Assembly (NCBI GenBank): GCA_016711925.1
Contig: JADJSA010000013.1
Coordinates: forward strand, 1-64,000
Length of the DNA stretch: 64,000 bases
Direction of reading: 5' to 3'
DNA from: Candidatus Methylophosphatis haderslevensis
Lineage (GTDB): Bacteria > Pseudomonadota > Gammaproteobacteria > Burkholderiales > Rhodocyclaceae
A model generated the notes under the pieces. The model had not been told where the DNA came from and did no database searches. It saw only the letters and a list, made by a program, of their open reading frames with translations. A program made the position numbers and the translations under genes. This document shows positions 1 to 9,930 of this stretch, piece after piece; the first letter of the stretch is position 1, and each line of letters begins with the position of its first letter.

Positions 1-56
1 GATCGCAACGAGGAGCAGATTGCCAGGATCGTGAAGCCGACGCGCCGTACCGCTGA
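1..56 (+). CDS. nuoI: NuoI C-terminal tail (partial, frameshifted)
   Basis: Only the last residues of the 23-kDa 2[4Fe-4S] subunit of NADH:quinone oxidoreductase are inside the window. Frame 1 reads DRNEEQIA. After about base 26 the reading must change frame to give DREADAPYR and a TGA at 54-56, the usual ending of betaproteobacterial NuoI. One base, probably a G in the run before GATCG, is therefore missing. The nuoJ start follows 79 bases later. The assignment rests on the short C-terminal motif and on its place before nuoJ. The indel is seen directly, but whether it is biological or a sequencing error cannot be decided here. Confidence 0.7.
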   Translation, partial: SQRGADCQDREADAPYR

Positions 57-135
57 CGCGGGCCGGTCCGTCGAACTGATTAGGAGAAGGACGGCGCGAC
101 CCTGGCGGCCCGCCCGGCCCAGGGGACAGATAACC

Positions 136-685
136 ATGGAGTTCAAGACGTTTGTCTTCTGTTTTCTCTCCGCCATCCTGGTGGTGGCGTCGCTGCGTCA
201 TCACGGCGCGCAATCCGGTGCATGCGGCGCTTTTCCTGGTGGTCGCCTTCTTCACGGCAGGCGGCGTGTGGATGCTGCTGGAGGCGGAGTTTCTCGCCAT
301 CACGCTGGTGCTGGTCTATGTCGGCGCGGTCATGGTGCTCTTCCTGTTCGTGGTCATGATGCTCGACATCAATCTCGACCGTATCCGCCAGGGCTTCTGG
401 AGCAACCTGATCCCCGGCCTGGTGGTCGGCGGCATGATGCTCGCGGAGATGGTGCGGTGCCGCGGCCGGCTACAGCAACACCAAGGAACTCGGCCGTCTG
501 ATCTACACCGATTACGCGTACCCGTTTGAACTTGCGGCGGTGGTGCTGCTGGTTGCGATCATTGCCGCAATCGCCCTCACCATGCGCAAGCGCAAGGATA
601 CGAGTGGGTCGATCCGGCCGCCCAGGTCGCGGTGAAGCGCAACGACCGGATCTGCATTGTGTCCATGCCGGTCGACAAAGAATGA
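136..685 (+). CDS. nuoJ: NADH-quinone oxidoreductase subunit J (three apparent frameshifts)
   Basis: NuoJ is a membrane-arm subunit of proton-pumping complex I. The start ATG at 136 gives MEFKTFVF. The conserved VITARNPVHAALFLV stretch is reached only after a frame change near 196-199, where a CG pair appears to be lost. The LVLVYVGAVMVLFLFVVMM helix follows in that frame. A second change near 450-462 leads to GYSNTKELGRLIYTDYAYPFEL, and a third near 603 leads to WVDPAAQVAV and the TGA at 683-685. The coding length of about 183 residues is short for the family. The linker between the fourth and fifth helices looks shorter than usual, so a small in-frame loss is possible. nuoK follows 25 bases later. 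Identity is clear, but the reading frame is not intact as given. Confidence 0.9.
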
Positions 686-710
686 TCACCGGGCAGGGGG
701 AACGAGAACA

Positions 711-1019
711 ATGACTTTGTCGCTGCAGCACTACCTGATCCTCGGTGCGGTTCTGTTCGCCATAGGCGTGGTAGGCATCTTCCTCAACCGGAAGAACCTG
801 ATCATCCTGCTGATGGCGATCGAACTGATGCTGCTGGCGGTCAATATGAATTTCGTCGCGTTTGCGCATTACATGGGCGATACGGCGGGGCAGATCTTCG
901 TCTTCTTCATTCTCACGGTTGCCGCGGCAGAGTCGGCCATCGGATTGGCGATCCTGATCGTGCTGTTCCGCAATCTGCGATCGATCCACGTCGACGACCT
1001 CGACGGCCTCAAGGGTTAA
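711..1019 (+). CDS. nuoK: NADH-quinone oxidoreductase subunit K
   Basis: This 102-residue protein is the MrpC-like membrane subunit of complex I. It begins MTLSLQHYLILGAVLF and has three hydrophobic helices. The conserved glutamates used in proton transfer lie in the second helix (AIELMLLAVN) and the third (AAAESAIGLA). The start at 711 follows a GGGGGAACGAGAACA leader and gives the usual family length, whereas an upstream in-frame extension would overlap nuoJ. The frame is intact, unlike its neighbours. It sits between nuoJ and nuoL in the standard order and was surely transcribed with them. Confidence 0.96.
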   Translation: MTLSLQHYLILGAVLFAIGVVGIFLNRKNLIILLMAIELMLLAVNMNFVAFAHYMGDTAGQIFVFFILTVAAAESAIGLAILIVLFRNLRSIHVDDLDGLKG

Positions 1020-1025
1020 TCCTTC

Positions 1026-3035
1026 ATGGACATGAAGTCGCTCTATCTGCTCGTACCGCTCGCGCCGCTGGCGGGCGCAATCATTGCGGGCCTGTTTTGC
1101 CGGGTGATTCCGCGCTGGGTGGCGCACACGGTGACGATACTCGGCGTGGCCGTGGCAGTGGCCGCATCGTGGGTGATCTTCCAGGATGTGCAGGCGGGCA
1201 ACACCTTCGACGGACCTGTCTATACCTGGATGCAGGCCGGCGGCATCAAGTTTGAAGTCGGCTTCCTGATCGATCCGCTCACCACACTGATGATGCTGGT
1301 GGTCTCGTCGGTATCGCTGATGGTGCACATCTACACCATCGGCTACATGGCTGACGATGACGGCTACAACCGGTTCTTCTCCTACATTTCGCTGTTCACC
1401 TTCTCGATGCTGATGCTGGTGATGAGCAACAACTTTCTCCAGCTGTTTTTCGGCTGGGAAGCGGTGGGTCTAGGTCTCGTATCTGCTGATCGGCTTCTGG
1501 TACTACGCGCCCGACTGCGATTTTCGCCAACCTCAAGGCCTTTCTGGTCAACCGGGTCGGTGACTTCGGATTCATCCTGGGCATCGGCCTGATCGCCGCC
1601 TACGCTGGTTCGCTCAACTACGCCGAAGTGTTCGCCAAGGGCAAGGATCTGGCCAACCTGACGGTCGAGTTGCTTCCGGGTTCGCCGTGGATGCTGGTCA
1701 GCGTCATCTGCATTTGCCTGTTCATCGGCGCCATGGGCAAGTCCGCACAGGTGCCGCTGCATGTCTGGCTGCCCGACTCGATGGAAGGCCCGACACCGAT
1801 CTCCGCCCTGATCCATGCCGCCACCATGGTGACGGCCGGCATCTTCATGGTGGCGCGCATGTCGCCGCTGTTCGAGCTATCGGATGCGGCGCTGTCGTTC
1901 GTGCTGGTGATCGGTGCCACGACCGCACTTTTCATGGGCTTTCTCGGCATCGTGCAGAACGACATCAAGCGGGTGGTCGCTTACTCGACGCTCTCGCAGC
2001 TTGGCTACATGACGGTCGCCCTCGGCGTTTCGGCCTATTCCGCGGCGATCTTCCACTTGATGACGCATGCCTTCTTCAAGGCGCTGCTGTTCCTCGGCGC
2101 CGGCTCGGTCATCATCGGCATGCATCATGACCAGGACATCCGCAACATGGGCGGCCTGTGGAAGTACATGCCGATCACCTGGTTTACCTCGCTGGTCGGT
2201 TCGCTGGCGCTGATCGGGACGCCGTTCCTGTCGGGCTTCTATTCCAGGACAGCATCATCGAAGCGGCCGCGCTGTCGCATCTGCCGGGTGCCGGTTACGC
2301 GCACTTCGCGGTGCTGGCGGGGGTTTTCGTCACCGCGTTCTACTCGTTCCGGATGTATTTCCTGGTGTTCCACGGCAAGGAGCGCTTCGGCCATGCGCAT
2401 GGCCACGGCCATCACGACGATCACGCGGCCGACGAACATCACCACGGTCTGGCCCCGGCCAGAAGCCGCACGAATCGCCCTGGGTGGTCTGGCTGCCGCT
2501 GGTCCTGCTGGCCATCCCCTCGGTGATCATCGGTTTCATGGAGATCCAGCCGCTGTTGTACGGCGAGTACTTCAAGGGCGCGATCCACATTGCGCCGGTG
2601 CATGAGGCGATGGCTGAAATGGCTGCGGAGTTTCACGGCCCGGTGGCGATGGCGATGCATTCGTTCTCGCAGATGCCGTTCTGGCTGGCGCTCGGCGGTG
2701 TCGTTCTGGCCGCCTTCCTCTACCTGTTTGCCACCGACCTGCCCGGCAAGATTCAGAAAGTCGTCCAGCCGATCCATACGCTTCTCGACAACAAATATTA
2801 CTTCGACAAGTTCAACGACATGGTCTTCGCAGCGGGCGCACGGCTGATCGGGCGTGGCCTGTGGAAGGGCGGCGACCAGATCTTGATCGACGGCATAGCG
2901 GTAAACGGATCGGCGCGCATGGTTGGCTGGGTGTCGCAGGTCACGCGCCTGCTGCAGAGCGGCCATATCTACCAGTACGCGTTTGCCATGATCATCGGCG
3001 TGTTCATCCTGCTGACGTTCTACAACCGCGGATGA
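1026..3035 (+). CDS. nuoL: NADH-quinone oxidoreductase subunit L (four apparent indels)
   Basis: NuoL is the distal antiporter-like proton-pumping subunit of complex I, with the long lateral helix. The protein can be followed from MDMKSLYLLVPLAPLAG to GVFILLTFYNRG, about 669 residues, which is normal. It passes through four single-base indels: an extra base near 1473 (after WEAVGL), an extra G at 1507 (before RPTAIFANLK), a missing base at 2246 (before DSIIEAA), and a missing base near 2460 (before QKPHESPW). The net change is zero, so the ends are in the same frame. The key segments GKSAQVPLHVWLPDSMEGPT and HLMTHAFFKALLFLGAGS are present. A histidine-rich loop (HAHGHGHHDDH) lies near residue 460. 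No in-frame decay beyond the indels is visible. Confidence 0.93.
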
Positions 3036-3111
3036 GCAAGCCAGCGGGACCGAATGAAGAAATCGAACTCATGGCAGTCGCGCTACGCGCTGTCGCAAAC
3101 GGAAATTTGAG

Positions 3112-4594
3112 ATGACGGGATCACCATTGCTCAGTCTTGCGATCTGGGTGCCGATAGTCGGCGGCCTGCTGGTGCTCGCCACCGGGTCGGATCGCAATGC
3201 GCCCATGGCACGCGGCATTGCGCTGATCGCCGCGGTGCTCGGTTTCCTCGTGACCATCCCGCTCTATCTGCACTTCGACACCGCGACGAGCGCAATGCAG
3301 TTTGTCGAACTCTCGCCGTGGATTCGCCGGTTCAACATCAACTACCACCTCGGCGTTGACGGGATTTCGGTGTGGTTCGTCCTGCTCAACGCTTTCATTA
3401 CCGTGATCGTGGTGATGGCCGGTTGGGAAGTGATCAAGGAAAAGGTGGCCCAGTACATGGCCGCCTTCCTCATCATGTCGGGGCTGATGAACGGCATTTT
3501 CGCCGCGCTCGACGGCATCCTGTTTTACGTCTTCTTCGAGGCTTCTCTGATCCCGATGTATCTGATCATCGGCATCTGGGGCGGACCGAACCGCGTCTAT
3601 GCGGCGTTCAAGTTCTTCCTCTACACGCTGCTCGGATCGCTGCTGCTGCTGATTGCGTTTCTCTGGCTGTTCCTCGAAGCAGGCGGCAAGTTCGGCATTC
3701 TCGACTGGCACGAACTGCCGATCGGCATGACCGCGCAGACGCTGATCTTCTGGGCCTTCCTGGGTCAGCTTCGCGGTCAAAGTGCCGATGTGGCCGGTGC
3801 ATACCTGGCTGCCGGACGCCCACGTCGAAGCGCCGACCGGCGGATCCATCGTGCTGGCCGCGATCGCGCTCAAGCTCGGGGCCTACGGTTTCCTGCGGTT
3901 CTCGCTGCCGATCGTGCCCGACGCAGCGCATGCGATGGCGCCGATCATCATCGGCCTGTCGCTGATCGCGGTGATCTACATCGGCTTCGTCGCGCTGGTG
4001 CAGACCGACATGAAGAAGCTGGTCGCCTATTCGTCGATCTCGCACATGGGTTTTGTCACGCTGGGATTTTTCATCTTCAACCAGCTCGGCATCGAAGGGG
4101 CGATCGTGCAGATGATTTCGCACGGTTTTGTCTCGGCCGCGATGTTTGCCTGCATCGGCGTCATGTACGACCGCATGCACAGCCGGCAGATCGCCGACTA
4201 CGGCGGCGTGGTCAGTTCAATGCCCAAGTTCGCCGCGCTGTTCATGTTGTTCGCGATGGCCAATTCGGGCCTGCCGGCCACCAGCGGCTTCGTCGGCGAG
4301 TTCATGGTGGTGCTGGGCGCGATCCAGTTCAATTTCTGGACGGCCTTCGCCGCGTCGACCACGCTGATCCTCGGCGCCGCCTATACGCTGTGGATGTACA
4401 AGCGCGTGGTGTTCGGCGCGGTGACCAATCCGCATGTTGCCGAAATGGCGGACATCAACGGCCGCGAATTCCTGTTTCTTGCGCTGCTCGCTGCCTGCGT
4501 GATGGCAATGGGTCTCTATCCGTTCCCGTTCACCGAGGTCATGCATGCTTCGGTGGATAACCTGCTCAAGCACGTCGCGATGAGCAAGCTCTGA
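3112..4594 (+). CDS. nuoM: NADH-quinone oxidoreductase subunit M (one apparent insertion)
   Basis: NuoM is an antiporter-like membrane subunit of complex I. It starts MTGSPLLSLAIWVPIVGG at the ATG at 3112, 76 bases after nuoL, and ends HVAMSKL. The frame breaks once at 3762-3764, where an extra G sits in the codons before FAVKVPMWPVHTWLPDAH. Removing it gives 493 residues, the usual size. The conserved lysine of FAVKVP, the VEAPTGGSIVLA segment and SSISHMGFV are all present. The second half runs intact to 4594. nuoN begins 22 bases later. Confidence 0.94.
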
Positions 4595-4616
4595 GCCGCG
4601 CGGACGAAAGACGACC

Positions 4617-6095
4617 ATGAACTTCGTGATGCCCGATTTCATTCCCGCCGCGGCGGAAATCTTCATCCTCACCATGGCCTGCGTGGTGCTGCTGGCCGAC
4701 CTGTTCTTCGGCAAGACCAACCGCTGGCTGGCCTACTTCCTGACCCAGTTCAGCCTGGTCGGTGCGGCTGCCATCTCCGCCTGGCTGATCGTCAATCACG
4801 GCGGCGACATCATGCTGACCTTCAGCAACATGTTCATCCGCGACCTGATGGCCGATTTCCTCAAGCTCATCGTCTATCTCGCGGTCGCGGTGGTCGTGCT
4901 CTACGGCCGCAGCTACAACGCGTTGCGCGGCCTTGATCGCGGCGAGTACTACCTGCTGGTGCTGTTTTCCACGCTCGGCATGATGGTGATGATTTCGTCC
5001 AACCATTTCCTGACCATCTATCTGGGCCTCGAACTGCTGTCGCTCTCGCTCTACACCATGGTCGCGCTCGACCGCGAATCGGCGCGCGCGACCGAAGCGG
5101 CGATGAAGTATTTCGTCCTCGGCGCGCTGGCCTCGGGCCTGTTGCTCTATGGCATGTCGATGATCTACGGCGCCACCGGCACGCTCGAAATCTCCGGCGT
5201 GGCCGGCGCACTGCACAACCACATGGGCCTGACGCCGGTGCTGACCTTCGGGCTGGTGTTTCTCGTCGCGGGGCTGGCCTTCAAGCTCGGCGTGGTGCCG
5301 TTCCACATGTGGATTCCCGATGTCTATCAGGGTGCGCCGACTGCGGTTACGCTGATGATCGGCTCGGCGCCCAAACTCGCCGCCTTCGCCATGGCCATGC
5401 GCCTGCTGGTGTTCGGCATGTTCGACATGGCCACCCACTGGCAGCCGATGCTGATCTTCCTGGCGGTGCTGTCGATCGCGCTCGGCAACATCGCCGCCAT
5501 CGCGCAGACCAACCTCAAGCGCATGCTCGGCTATTCCGCCATTTCGCATATGGGTTACATGCTGCTCGGCCTGCTCGCCGGCATCGGTACCGATGGCGGC
5601 AATCACGGCGCCAACGCCTACAGTTCGGCGATGTTCTACGCGATCGCCTACGTGCTCACCAGCCTTGCATCTTTCGGCATGATCCTGCTGCTGTCGCGTG
5701 CCGGTTTCGAATCCGAGAATCTCGAGGATTTCAAGGGACTCAACAAGCGCAGTCCGTGGTTCGCCGCGATGATGATGATCGTCATGTTTTCGATGGCCGG
5801 CATTCCGTTCTTCGTCGGATTCTTCGCCAAGTTCTGGGTGCTGCAGGCGGTGGTGCATGCGGGCCACGTCTGGCTCGCGGTGTTCGCGGTCATGATGTCG
5901 CTGATCGGCGCCTACTACTACCTGCGGGTGGTCAAGCTGATGTACTTCGACGAGCCGGCCAACGATGTGCCGATCGCCGCCGCGCCGGACATGCGCTTCA
6001 TGCTGTCGGTCAACGCGCTGGCGATTGCCGTGCTGGGTCTGGTGCCGGGCCAGTTGATGTCGCTGTGCGCCTTCGTGCTGACCGGGGGTCAATGA
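4617..6095 (+). CDS. nuoN: NADH-quinone oxidoreductase subunit N
   Basis: NuoN is the third antiporter-like proton-pumping subunit and the last gene of the nuo operon here. The 492-residue frame is intact, from MNFVMPDFIPAAAEIFIL to LCAFVLTGGQ. Family hallmarks include HFLTIYLGLELLSLSLYTMV, the lysine-bearing GLAFKLGVVPFHMWIPDVYQ and SAISHMGYMLLG. There is no DUF2818-type gene after it, although one often closes this operon in related bacteria. Instead a strong hairpin follows. It is the only large nuo gene in the window without an apparent indel. Confidence 0.97.
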   Translation: MNFVMPDFIPAAAEIFILTMACVVLLADLFFGKTNRWLAYFLTQFSLVGAAAISAWLIVNHGGDIMLTFSNMFIRDLMADFLKLIVYLAVAVVVLYGRSYNALRGLDRGEYYLLVLFSTLGMMVMISSNHFLTIYLGLELLSLSLYTMVALDRESARATEAAMKYFVLGALASGLLLYGMSMIYGATGTLEISGVAGALHNHMGLTPVLTFGLVFLVAGLAFKLGVVPFHMWIPDVYQGAPTAVTLMIGSAPKLAAFAMAMRLLVFGMFDMATHWQPMLIFLAVLSIALGNIAAIAQTNLKRMLGYSAISHMGYMLLGLLAGIGTDGGNHGANAYSSAMFYAIAYVLTSLASFGMILLLSRAGFESENLEDFKGLNKRSPWFAAMMMIVMFSMAGIPFFVGFFAKFWVLQAVVHAGHVWLAVFAVMMSLIGAYYYLRVVKLMYFDEPANDVPIAAAPDMRFMLSVNALAIAVLGLVPGQLMSLCAFVLTGGQ

Positions 6096-6117
6096 ACCGA
6101 GGTTCCAACCGACATCG

Positions 6118-6148
6118 CGCGGCGGCCTGTGGGCCGCCGTTGTCGTTT
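6118..6148 (+). terminator. Rho-independent terminator after nuoN
   Basis: A perfect 8-bp stem, CGGCGGCC/GGCCGCCG (6120-6127 with 6132-6139), has a TGTG loop and is followed by TTGTCGTTT. It lies 25 bases beyond the nuoN stop and before the next gene's own leader, so it probably ends the nuo transcript. Confidence 0.75.
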
Positions 6149-6227
6149 ACCGGTGGCCCCGCCGCTGCCCAAATCTATTTCCGCCCGCGTTACGCGAGGC
6201 GCAGCCCCGCCGACAGGAGAGCGATCG

Positions 6228-6776
6228 ATGAATCAGGCGTTGCAGGAACAGACCGTTGCCAGCGAGCAGGTGTTCGACGGCAAGCTGCTCAAGGTGTTTC
6301 GCGACACCGTCAGGCTGCCCGACGGCAGCGAGGCGCTGCGCGAGTATGTGCGGCACCCCGGCGCCGTGGTGGTGGTGGCGATCCTCGATGACGGCTCCCT
6401 GCTGTTCGAGCGCCAGTTCCGCTATCCGCTCAATCGCGTGTTCCTCGAACTGCCGGCCGGCAAAATTGATCCGGGCGAGAACATTCTCGACACCGGCAAA
6501 CGCGAGTTGCGCGAGGAAACCGGCTACCAGGCCGCGGAATGGACCTATCTCGGCGTCATGCACCCGTGCATCGGCTACTCAGACGAACGCATCGAGATGT
6601 TCCTCGCCCGCGGACTCGCACATGTCGGCGCCGCGTTGGATCAGGAGGAGTTTCTCGAAGTCACCTCGCTGCCGCTAGAGGGTGCGCTGAGTGCGGTGAT
6701 GAACGGCCAGATCACCGACGCCAAAACGCTGGTCGCGCTGTTCTGGGCCGAGCGGGTGCTGCGCCAGGGACGTTAA
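6228..6776 (+). CDS. Nudix hydrolase, ADP-ribose pyrophosphatase type
   Basis: This 182-residue protein probably hydrolyses ADP-ribose or a related nucleoside diphosphate sugar. The complete Nudix box GX5EX7REUXEEXGU lies at residues 78-100 (GKIDPGE followed by RELREETGY), with a proline-containing LELPAGKID lead-in typical of the NudF/NUDT5 group. An FRYPLNRVFLELPAG strand precedes it. The start ATG at 6228 follows AGGAG at good spacing, whereas the longer upstream frame has no ribosome site. It stands alone between the nuo terminator and an intergenic repeat. The substrate is inferred from the subfamily. Confidence 0.88.
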   Translation: MNQALQEQTVASEQVFDGKLLKVFRDTVRLPDGSEALREYVRHPGAVVVVAILDDGSLLFERQFRYPLNRVFLELPAGKIDPGENILDTGKRELREETGYQAAEWTYLGVMHPCIGYSDERIEMFLARGLAHVGAALDQEEFLEVTSLPLEGALSAVMNGQITDAKTLVALFWAERVLRQGR

Positions 6777-6819
6777 GCGGCGGTCTCGCCGGCGGCGAAC
6801 GCGGCGGGCTTCTCAAGCC

Positions 6820-6935
6820 AGGTGCCGCAAAGCCGCATGAAACGGCGATCTCCAGCATGGCATCGCCGAAAGGCGCATGGAATGGCGCTCTCCAGGCACG
6901 CATGCCGCAGTAGCCCATGGATAAAGGCTCTGCGG
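6820..6935. repeat. Dispersed palindromic intergenic repeat, copy 1
   Basis: This stretch contains tandem degenerate units of the type GCCGCATGGAATGGCGCTCT, with an inverted partner further on (CTCTGCGGCATGCGG). Similar units recur near 13.5, 19.5, 23.7, 50.7, 54.0, 55.1 and 63.0 kb, always between genes. Apparent open frames through it are short and arise from the high GC content. Confidence 0.6.
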
Positions 6936-6961
6936 CATGCGGGCAATGCTGTTTTCAGACA

Positions 6962-6989
6962 ACCGACCGGGATTGCTTGCCCGATCGGT
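6962..6989 (-). terminator. Possible terminator stem for the multiheme cytochrome gene
   Basis: An inverted repeat, ACCGACCGGG against CCCGATCGGT, forms a 10-bp stem with one mismatch and an 8-base loop. It lies 25 bases past the stop of the cytochrome gene on the minus strand. The trailing T run is weak (TTGTCTG), so this is a tentative call. Confidence 0.4.
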
Positions 6990-7014
6990 TTGGTGCAGCC
7001 TGGCGCGCTGTCGA

Positions 7015-9188
7015 TCAGTCGCCGTTCGGGCCGTTGTGGCAGTCGTAGCAGCCTATCTTGTGGCCGGCCGCAAACGCCTTGTTGCTGCCTTCCACGCGGA
7101 AGGTTTTCGCTACCTTGATCTGGCTCAGTCCGCTGCCGCGGAAATCCGCCCCGTGGCAGTAGGCACAGGACTGGCTTCCGCTGCGCTCGGCAACATCCTT
7201 GTGTGAGCTGACCCACGCGTCGCCGATGGTGTGCATGCCGTGCGGACCGCCGGTGGTGGTGTTGGGCACCGAAGCGTGGCAGACCTTGCATTCGGTAACC
7301 GTTCCGGCATAGCCCTGCAGCGCGATGCTCTGCACGTTGTCGTTCGCTTCCACGCTCGGGTACTCGGCATGGGTTGCGCCGTGGCAGGCCTCGCACTGCA
7401 GGCCGCCGTGACCCTGGCTGAAGCGGAACAGGCTGAAGCCGGTTGCCGGCTTGTTCGGGTTGGTCGCAAAGCGCTGGTCACCCACCACACGCAGGATGCC
7501 GACCGAGTCGAGCGCGCTGGTCTCACGCTTGCCGTCGTGGTGGCAGGACTGGCAGTTGGGCTGTTGCAGCCAGCCGACCCGGCCGGGTTTGCCGACATCC
7601 GTCATCTTGCCGTGGCAGCTCTGGCAACTGACCGCCGCATTGCCGCCGGCATCGACCACATTGGACATCGCCCCGCGCAGGCACTTGGTGTCCGAACCCG
7701 GGTGGCACTGATAGCAGGCCGAGCGGTTGTCGATCGAGTCGAGCTGCAGGCTGTTCACCGGATCTTTCACGTTCGCGTGCTTGGTGTGCAGCGCAGTGGT
7801 CAACGGCGTGAGCCCGGTGATGCCGGTACCCGGCAGCGCGTTCGACGCGTGGCATGTCGCGCAGAGGATCGGCGTTCCGATATCCGCCGTGTGAGCTAGG
7901 CCGTCCAACTGGTACTTCTTGGCAGCGAGCGCGCTGGTGTAAGCGGCGTCCCGAGATGCTTCTCGTCGTGCAGACGCAGCACGTTGCGCTTCCAGTCCTT
8001 CTCCGGCGTCGCGTCGTTTACCCAGCCGGCCTTCGGCTTGGCGGCCATCTGCGCGGCGTTGCCGGTGGTCGTCGATGCGTGGCAACCCTTGCAAGTCATC
8101 TCGTCGCTGACCGGGAGCACGTTGTTTGTGGTTGCGAGCACTTTCCCGGTGCCGTCCTTGGCGACGACCTTGACCATCGGGTAGAAATTCTTGCGCATCG
8201 TGTCGTCGACCGGGGTGATCGGAATGCCTTCCGCCTCGAACCAGCCTTGGGTCGAGTTGTACTTCATTGCGGCGGGCGTGCGCGATGCGGTCGGATTGCC
8301 GGTCAGGCCGACGTCGGGCGCGGGCGAGACGCCGAACAGCGACTGCACGTACTGCCAGAAATTGGTCTTGGTCGAACTGATCGTGTTGATCGAACCGCGC
8401 GTGTCGGCCACGGCTTCGTAGCTGAGTGTCACGCCGCTGGTCACCACGCTGCCGTTGCTCTTGTTCACCAGTTGGGCATGCAGGTTGTTGTACGGCGGCA
8501 GGATCGAGAACACCGAGTAGTCGGAACCATCGACGCAGTGCATGCCGAGATCGTTCCATGCCAGCAGCGCATAGGTGCCGGTTCCGCCGCCGCCGGTCGT
8601 GCCGGTCACGCTGACCGCCACGCTGCGAGTGCTCCGGCTGTCCTCCACCGTGATGCTGGTGCTGCCGATGGTGAGCCCGCGCACGCTGACCACATTGTTG
8701 GCGTAACTTACCGTGGCCACCAGCCGATTGCCGCTGCGCGGCGTTACGGTGCCGCTGGCGCCGGAAACCTGGATTTGCCCGGTCGCATTCACCGCCAGCG
8801 TCAGGCTGGTCGGCGAAACCGTGAGGCTGGCGGTGCTGCCGGTAACGGTGACTTCGATCGGCCGTCTGGACCGCCGGTCGGAAACCGTAACCGTCGTCTT
8901 GCCCGCCAGCACGCCTCTGATGGTTGCCGAACCGTTGGCGTAACTGGCCGTCGCGATCCGCGTATCGGCACTGCGCACGCTCACCGTACCGCTGGCGCCG
9001 GAGACCCCAACCCTTGTCGTCGCCCCGACTGCGACGGAAACGCTGCTTTGCGAAACTTTCAGTTCGTCCGCCTGCGCGCTTGCCATGCCGACGAACGCCA
9101 GCAGCATCGACAGCAGGCCGGCTCGAATCCAATGAACGACGGCGGCGCTGCCACCGTCACGGCACCTGGCCAGGATGTGTAAATACAT
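7015..9188 (-). CDS. Secreted nonaheme c-type cytochrome with two Ig-like (BIG2-type) domains, one frameshift
   Basis: This is a large exported electron-transfer protein of about 724 residues once one missing base near 7949 is restored. The start ATG at 9188 has GAGGAG six bases upstream and opens a signal peptide (GLLSMLLAFVGMASAQA). Two repeated Ig-like, bacterial-invasin-type domains follow at about residues 41-115 and 120-195, sharing a VSGASGTV motif. A middle region (LLAWNDLGMHCVDG) comes next, and then nine CXXCH heme sites between about residues 364 and 718: CKGCH, CATCH, CYQCH, CQSCH twice, CEACH, CKVCH, CAYCH, CYDCH. The frame change falls after HDEKHLG and before DAAYTSALAAKKY. The redox partner is unknown. 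It may act in the periplasm or at the cell surface. Confidence 0.85.
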
Positions 9189-9451
9189 TGTCATCTCCTC
9201 GAGTTTCATTGAAGCCGCAATCCCCGAGGCGCAGAATACTACTACTAAAGTAAATGCGGAATGTCTGATATGCACGACATTTCAATTAGTTACGATGATC
9301 GATTCGCATTTGTAAGCTGGCTTAATGTTTTGCGTTGCGCAATGGGCGAAATGACCCGCCGGCGCGTCGCCGGGTGGCACAAAATGTGGCGGATCGGCCG
9401 GCAGGCCGGCAACTCCGGCAGCGGCTAGCCTGGATCGTGTGGATCGGGGCG

Positions 9452-9763
9452 CTACGCCTTGTCGCGCTTGCAGATCGCGGGCGGGCAGGGGAACTTGTAG
9501 AACCGCTGGTTCAGGTAGCGCGTGACGGCGTCAATCTCCGGGTCGGTCCACGCGCCACCGAGTTCGGTGTTCCAGCGCGACACCCATTGCCGTATCTCAC
9601 CGACGTTGCGCGACTTGCGCGCCGCGCGATTGTGCACGCTCTTGTCGTGGCACGCGTCGCAACGCGACTCGTACAGGGCGCGCCCGGCCGCGGTTTCATC
9701 GCCCAGCACGAGCGGCGCGTGGCAACAGGCAATGAGCGCAAGCGCAATCCGGCGACCAGACAT
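9452..9763 (-). CDS. Small periplasmic monoheme cytochrome c
   Basis: This 103-residue precursor has a signal peptide (MSGRRIALALIACCHAPLVLG) and a single heme site CDACH in ALYESRCDACH. A methionine ligand is not obvious, and the C-terminus carries two cysteines (CPPAICKRDKA), which is odd for this fold. The start at 9763 follows GGAG at workable spacing; an in-frame ATG seven codons upstream is the alternative. A CTGAC-N4-ATCAA palindrome lies 58-71 bases upstream, hinting at FNR/DNR control. It reads away from the multiheme gene's promoter region and may be a redox partner for it or for denitrification enzymes. Confidence 0.8.
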   Translation of the reverse strand: MSGRRIALALIACCHAPLVLGDETAAGRALYESRCDACHDKSVHNRAARKSRNVGEIRQWVSRWNTELGGAWTDPEIDAVTRYLNQRFYKFPCPPAICKRDKA

Positions 9764-9820
9764 GGCGGGGACTCCAGAGGACATCTGCCGCGATTGTGTC
9801 GTGCCTGCGCCCGCCGGTGT

Positions 9821-9834
9821 CTGACACGGATCAA
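9821..9834. promoter_or_regulatory. Candidate FNR/DNR-type site
   Basis: The 14-base CTGACACGGATCAA fits TTGAT-N4-ATCAA with one clear and one conservative mismatch in the left half. It lies between the divergent cytochrome c and DUF898 genes, about 64 bases before the cytochrome start codon. It resembles the stronger sites at 30644 and 39187. Confidence 0.45.
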
Positions 9835-9930
9835 GTTTTACCGGTTTGCGGCGCCAGGCTACCGTGGCTCCGGCGCAACACCGGGCGACCGATCCGCATA
9901 GACCAATTGCATGAGTCCGGCGGTTCTGCG

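Noticed and set aside
369..1328. Long minus-strand open frames opposite nuoJ-nuoN (for example 369-1328, 2439-2966, 4566-6092)
   Set aside because: Translations are rich in R, H, Q and D with no domain pattern, and they lie antisense to conserved nuo genes. They are products of high GC and third-position bias.
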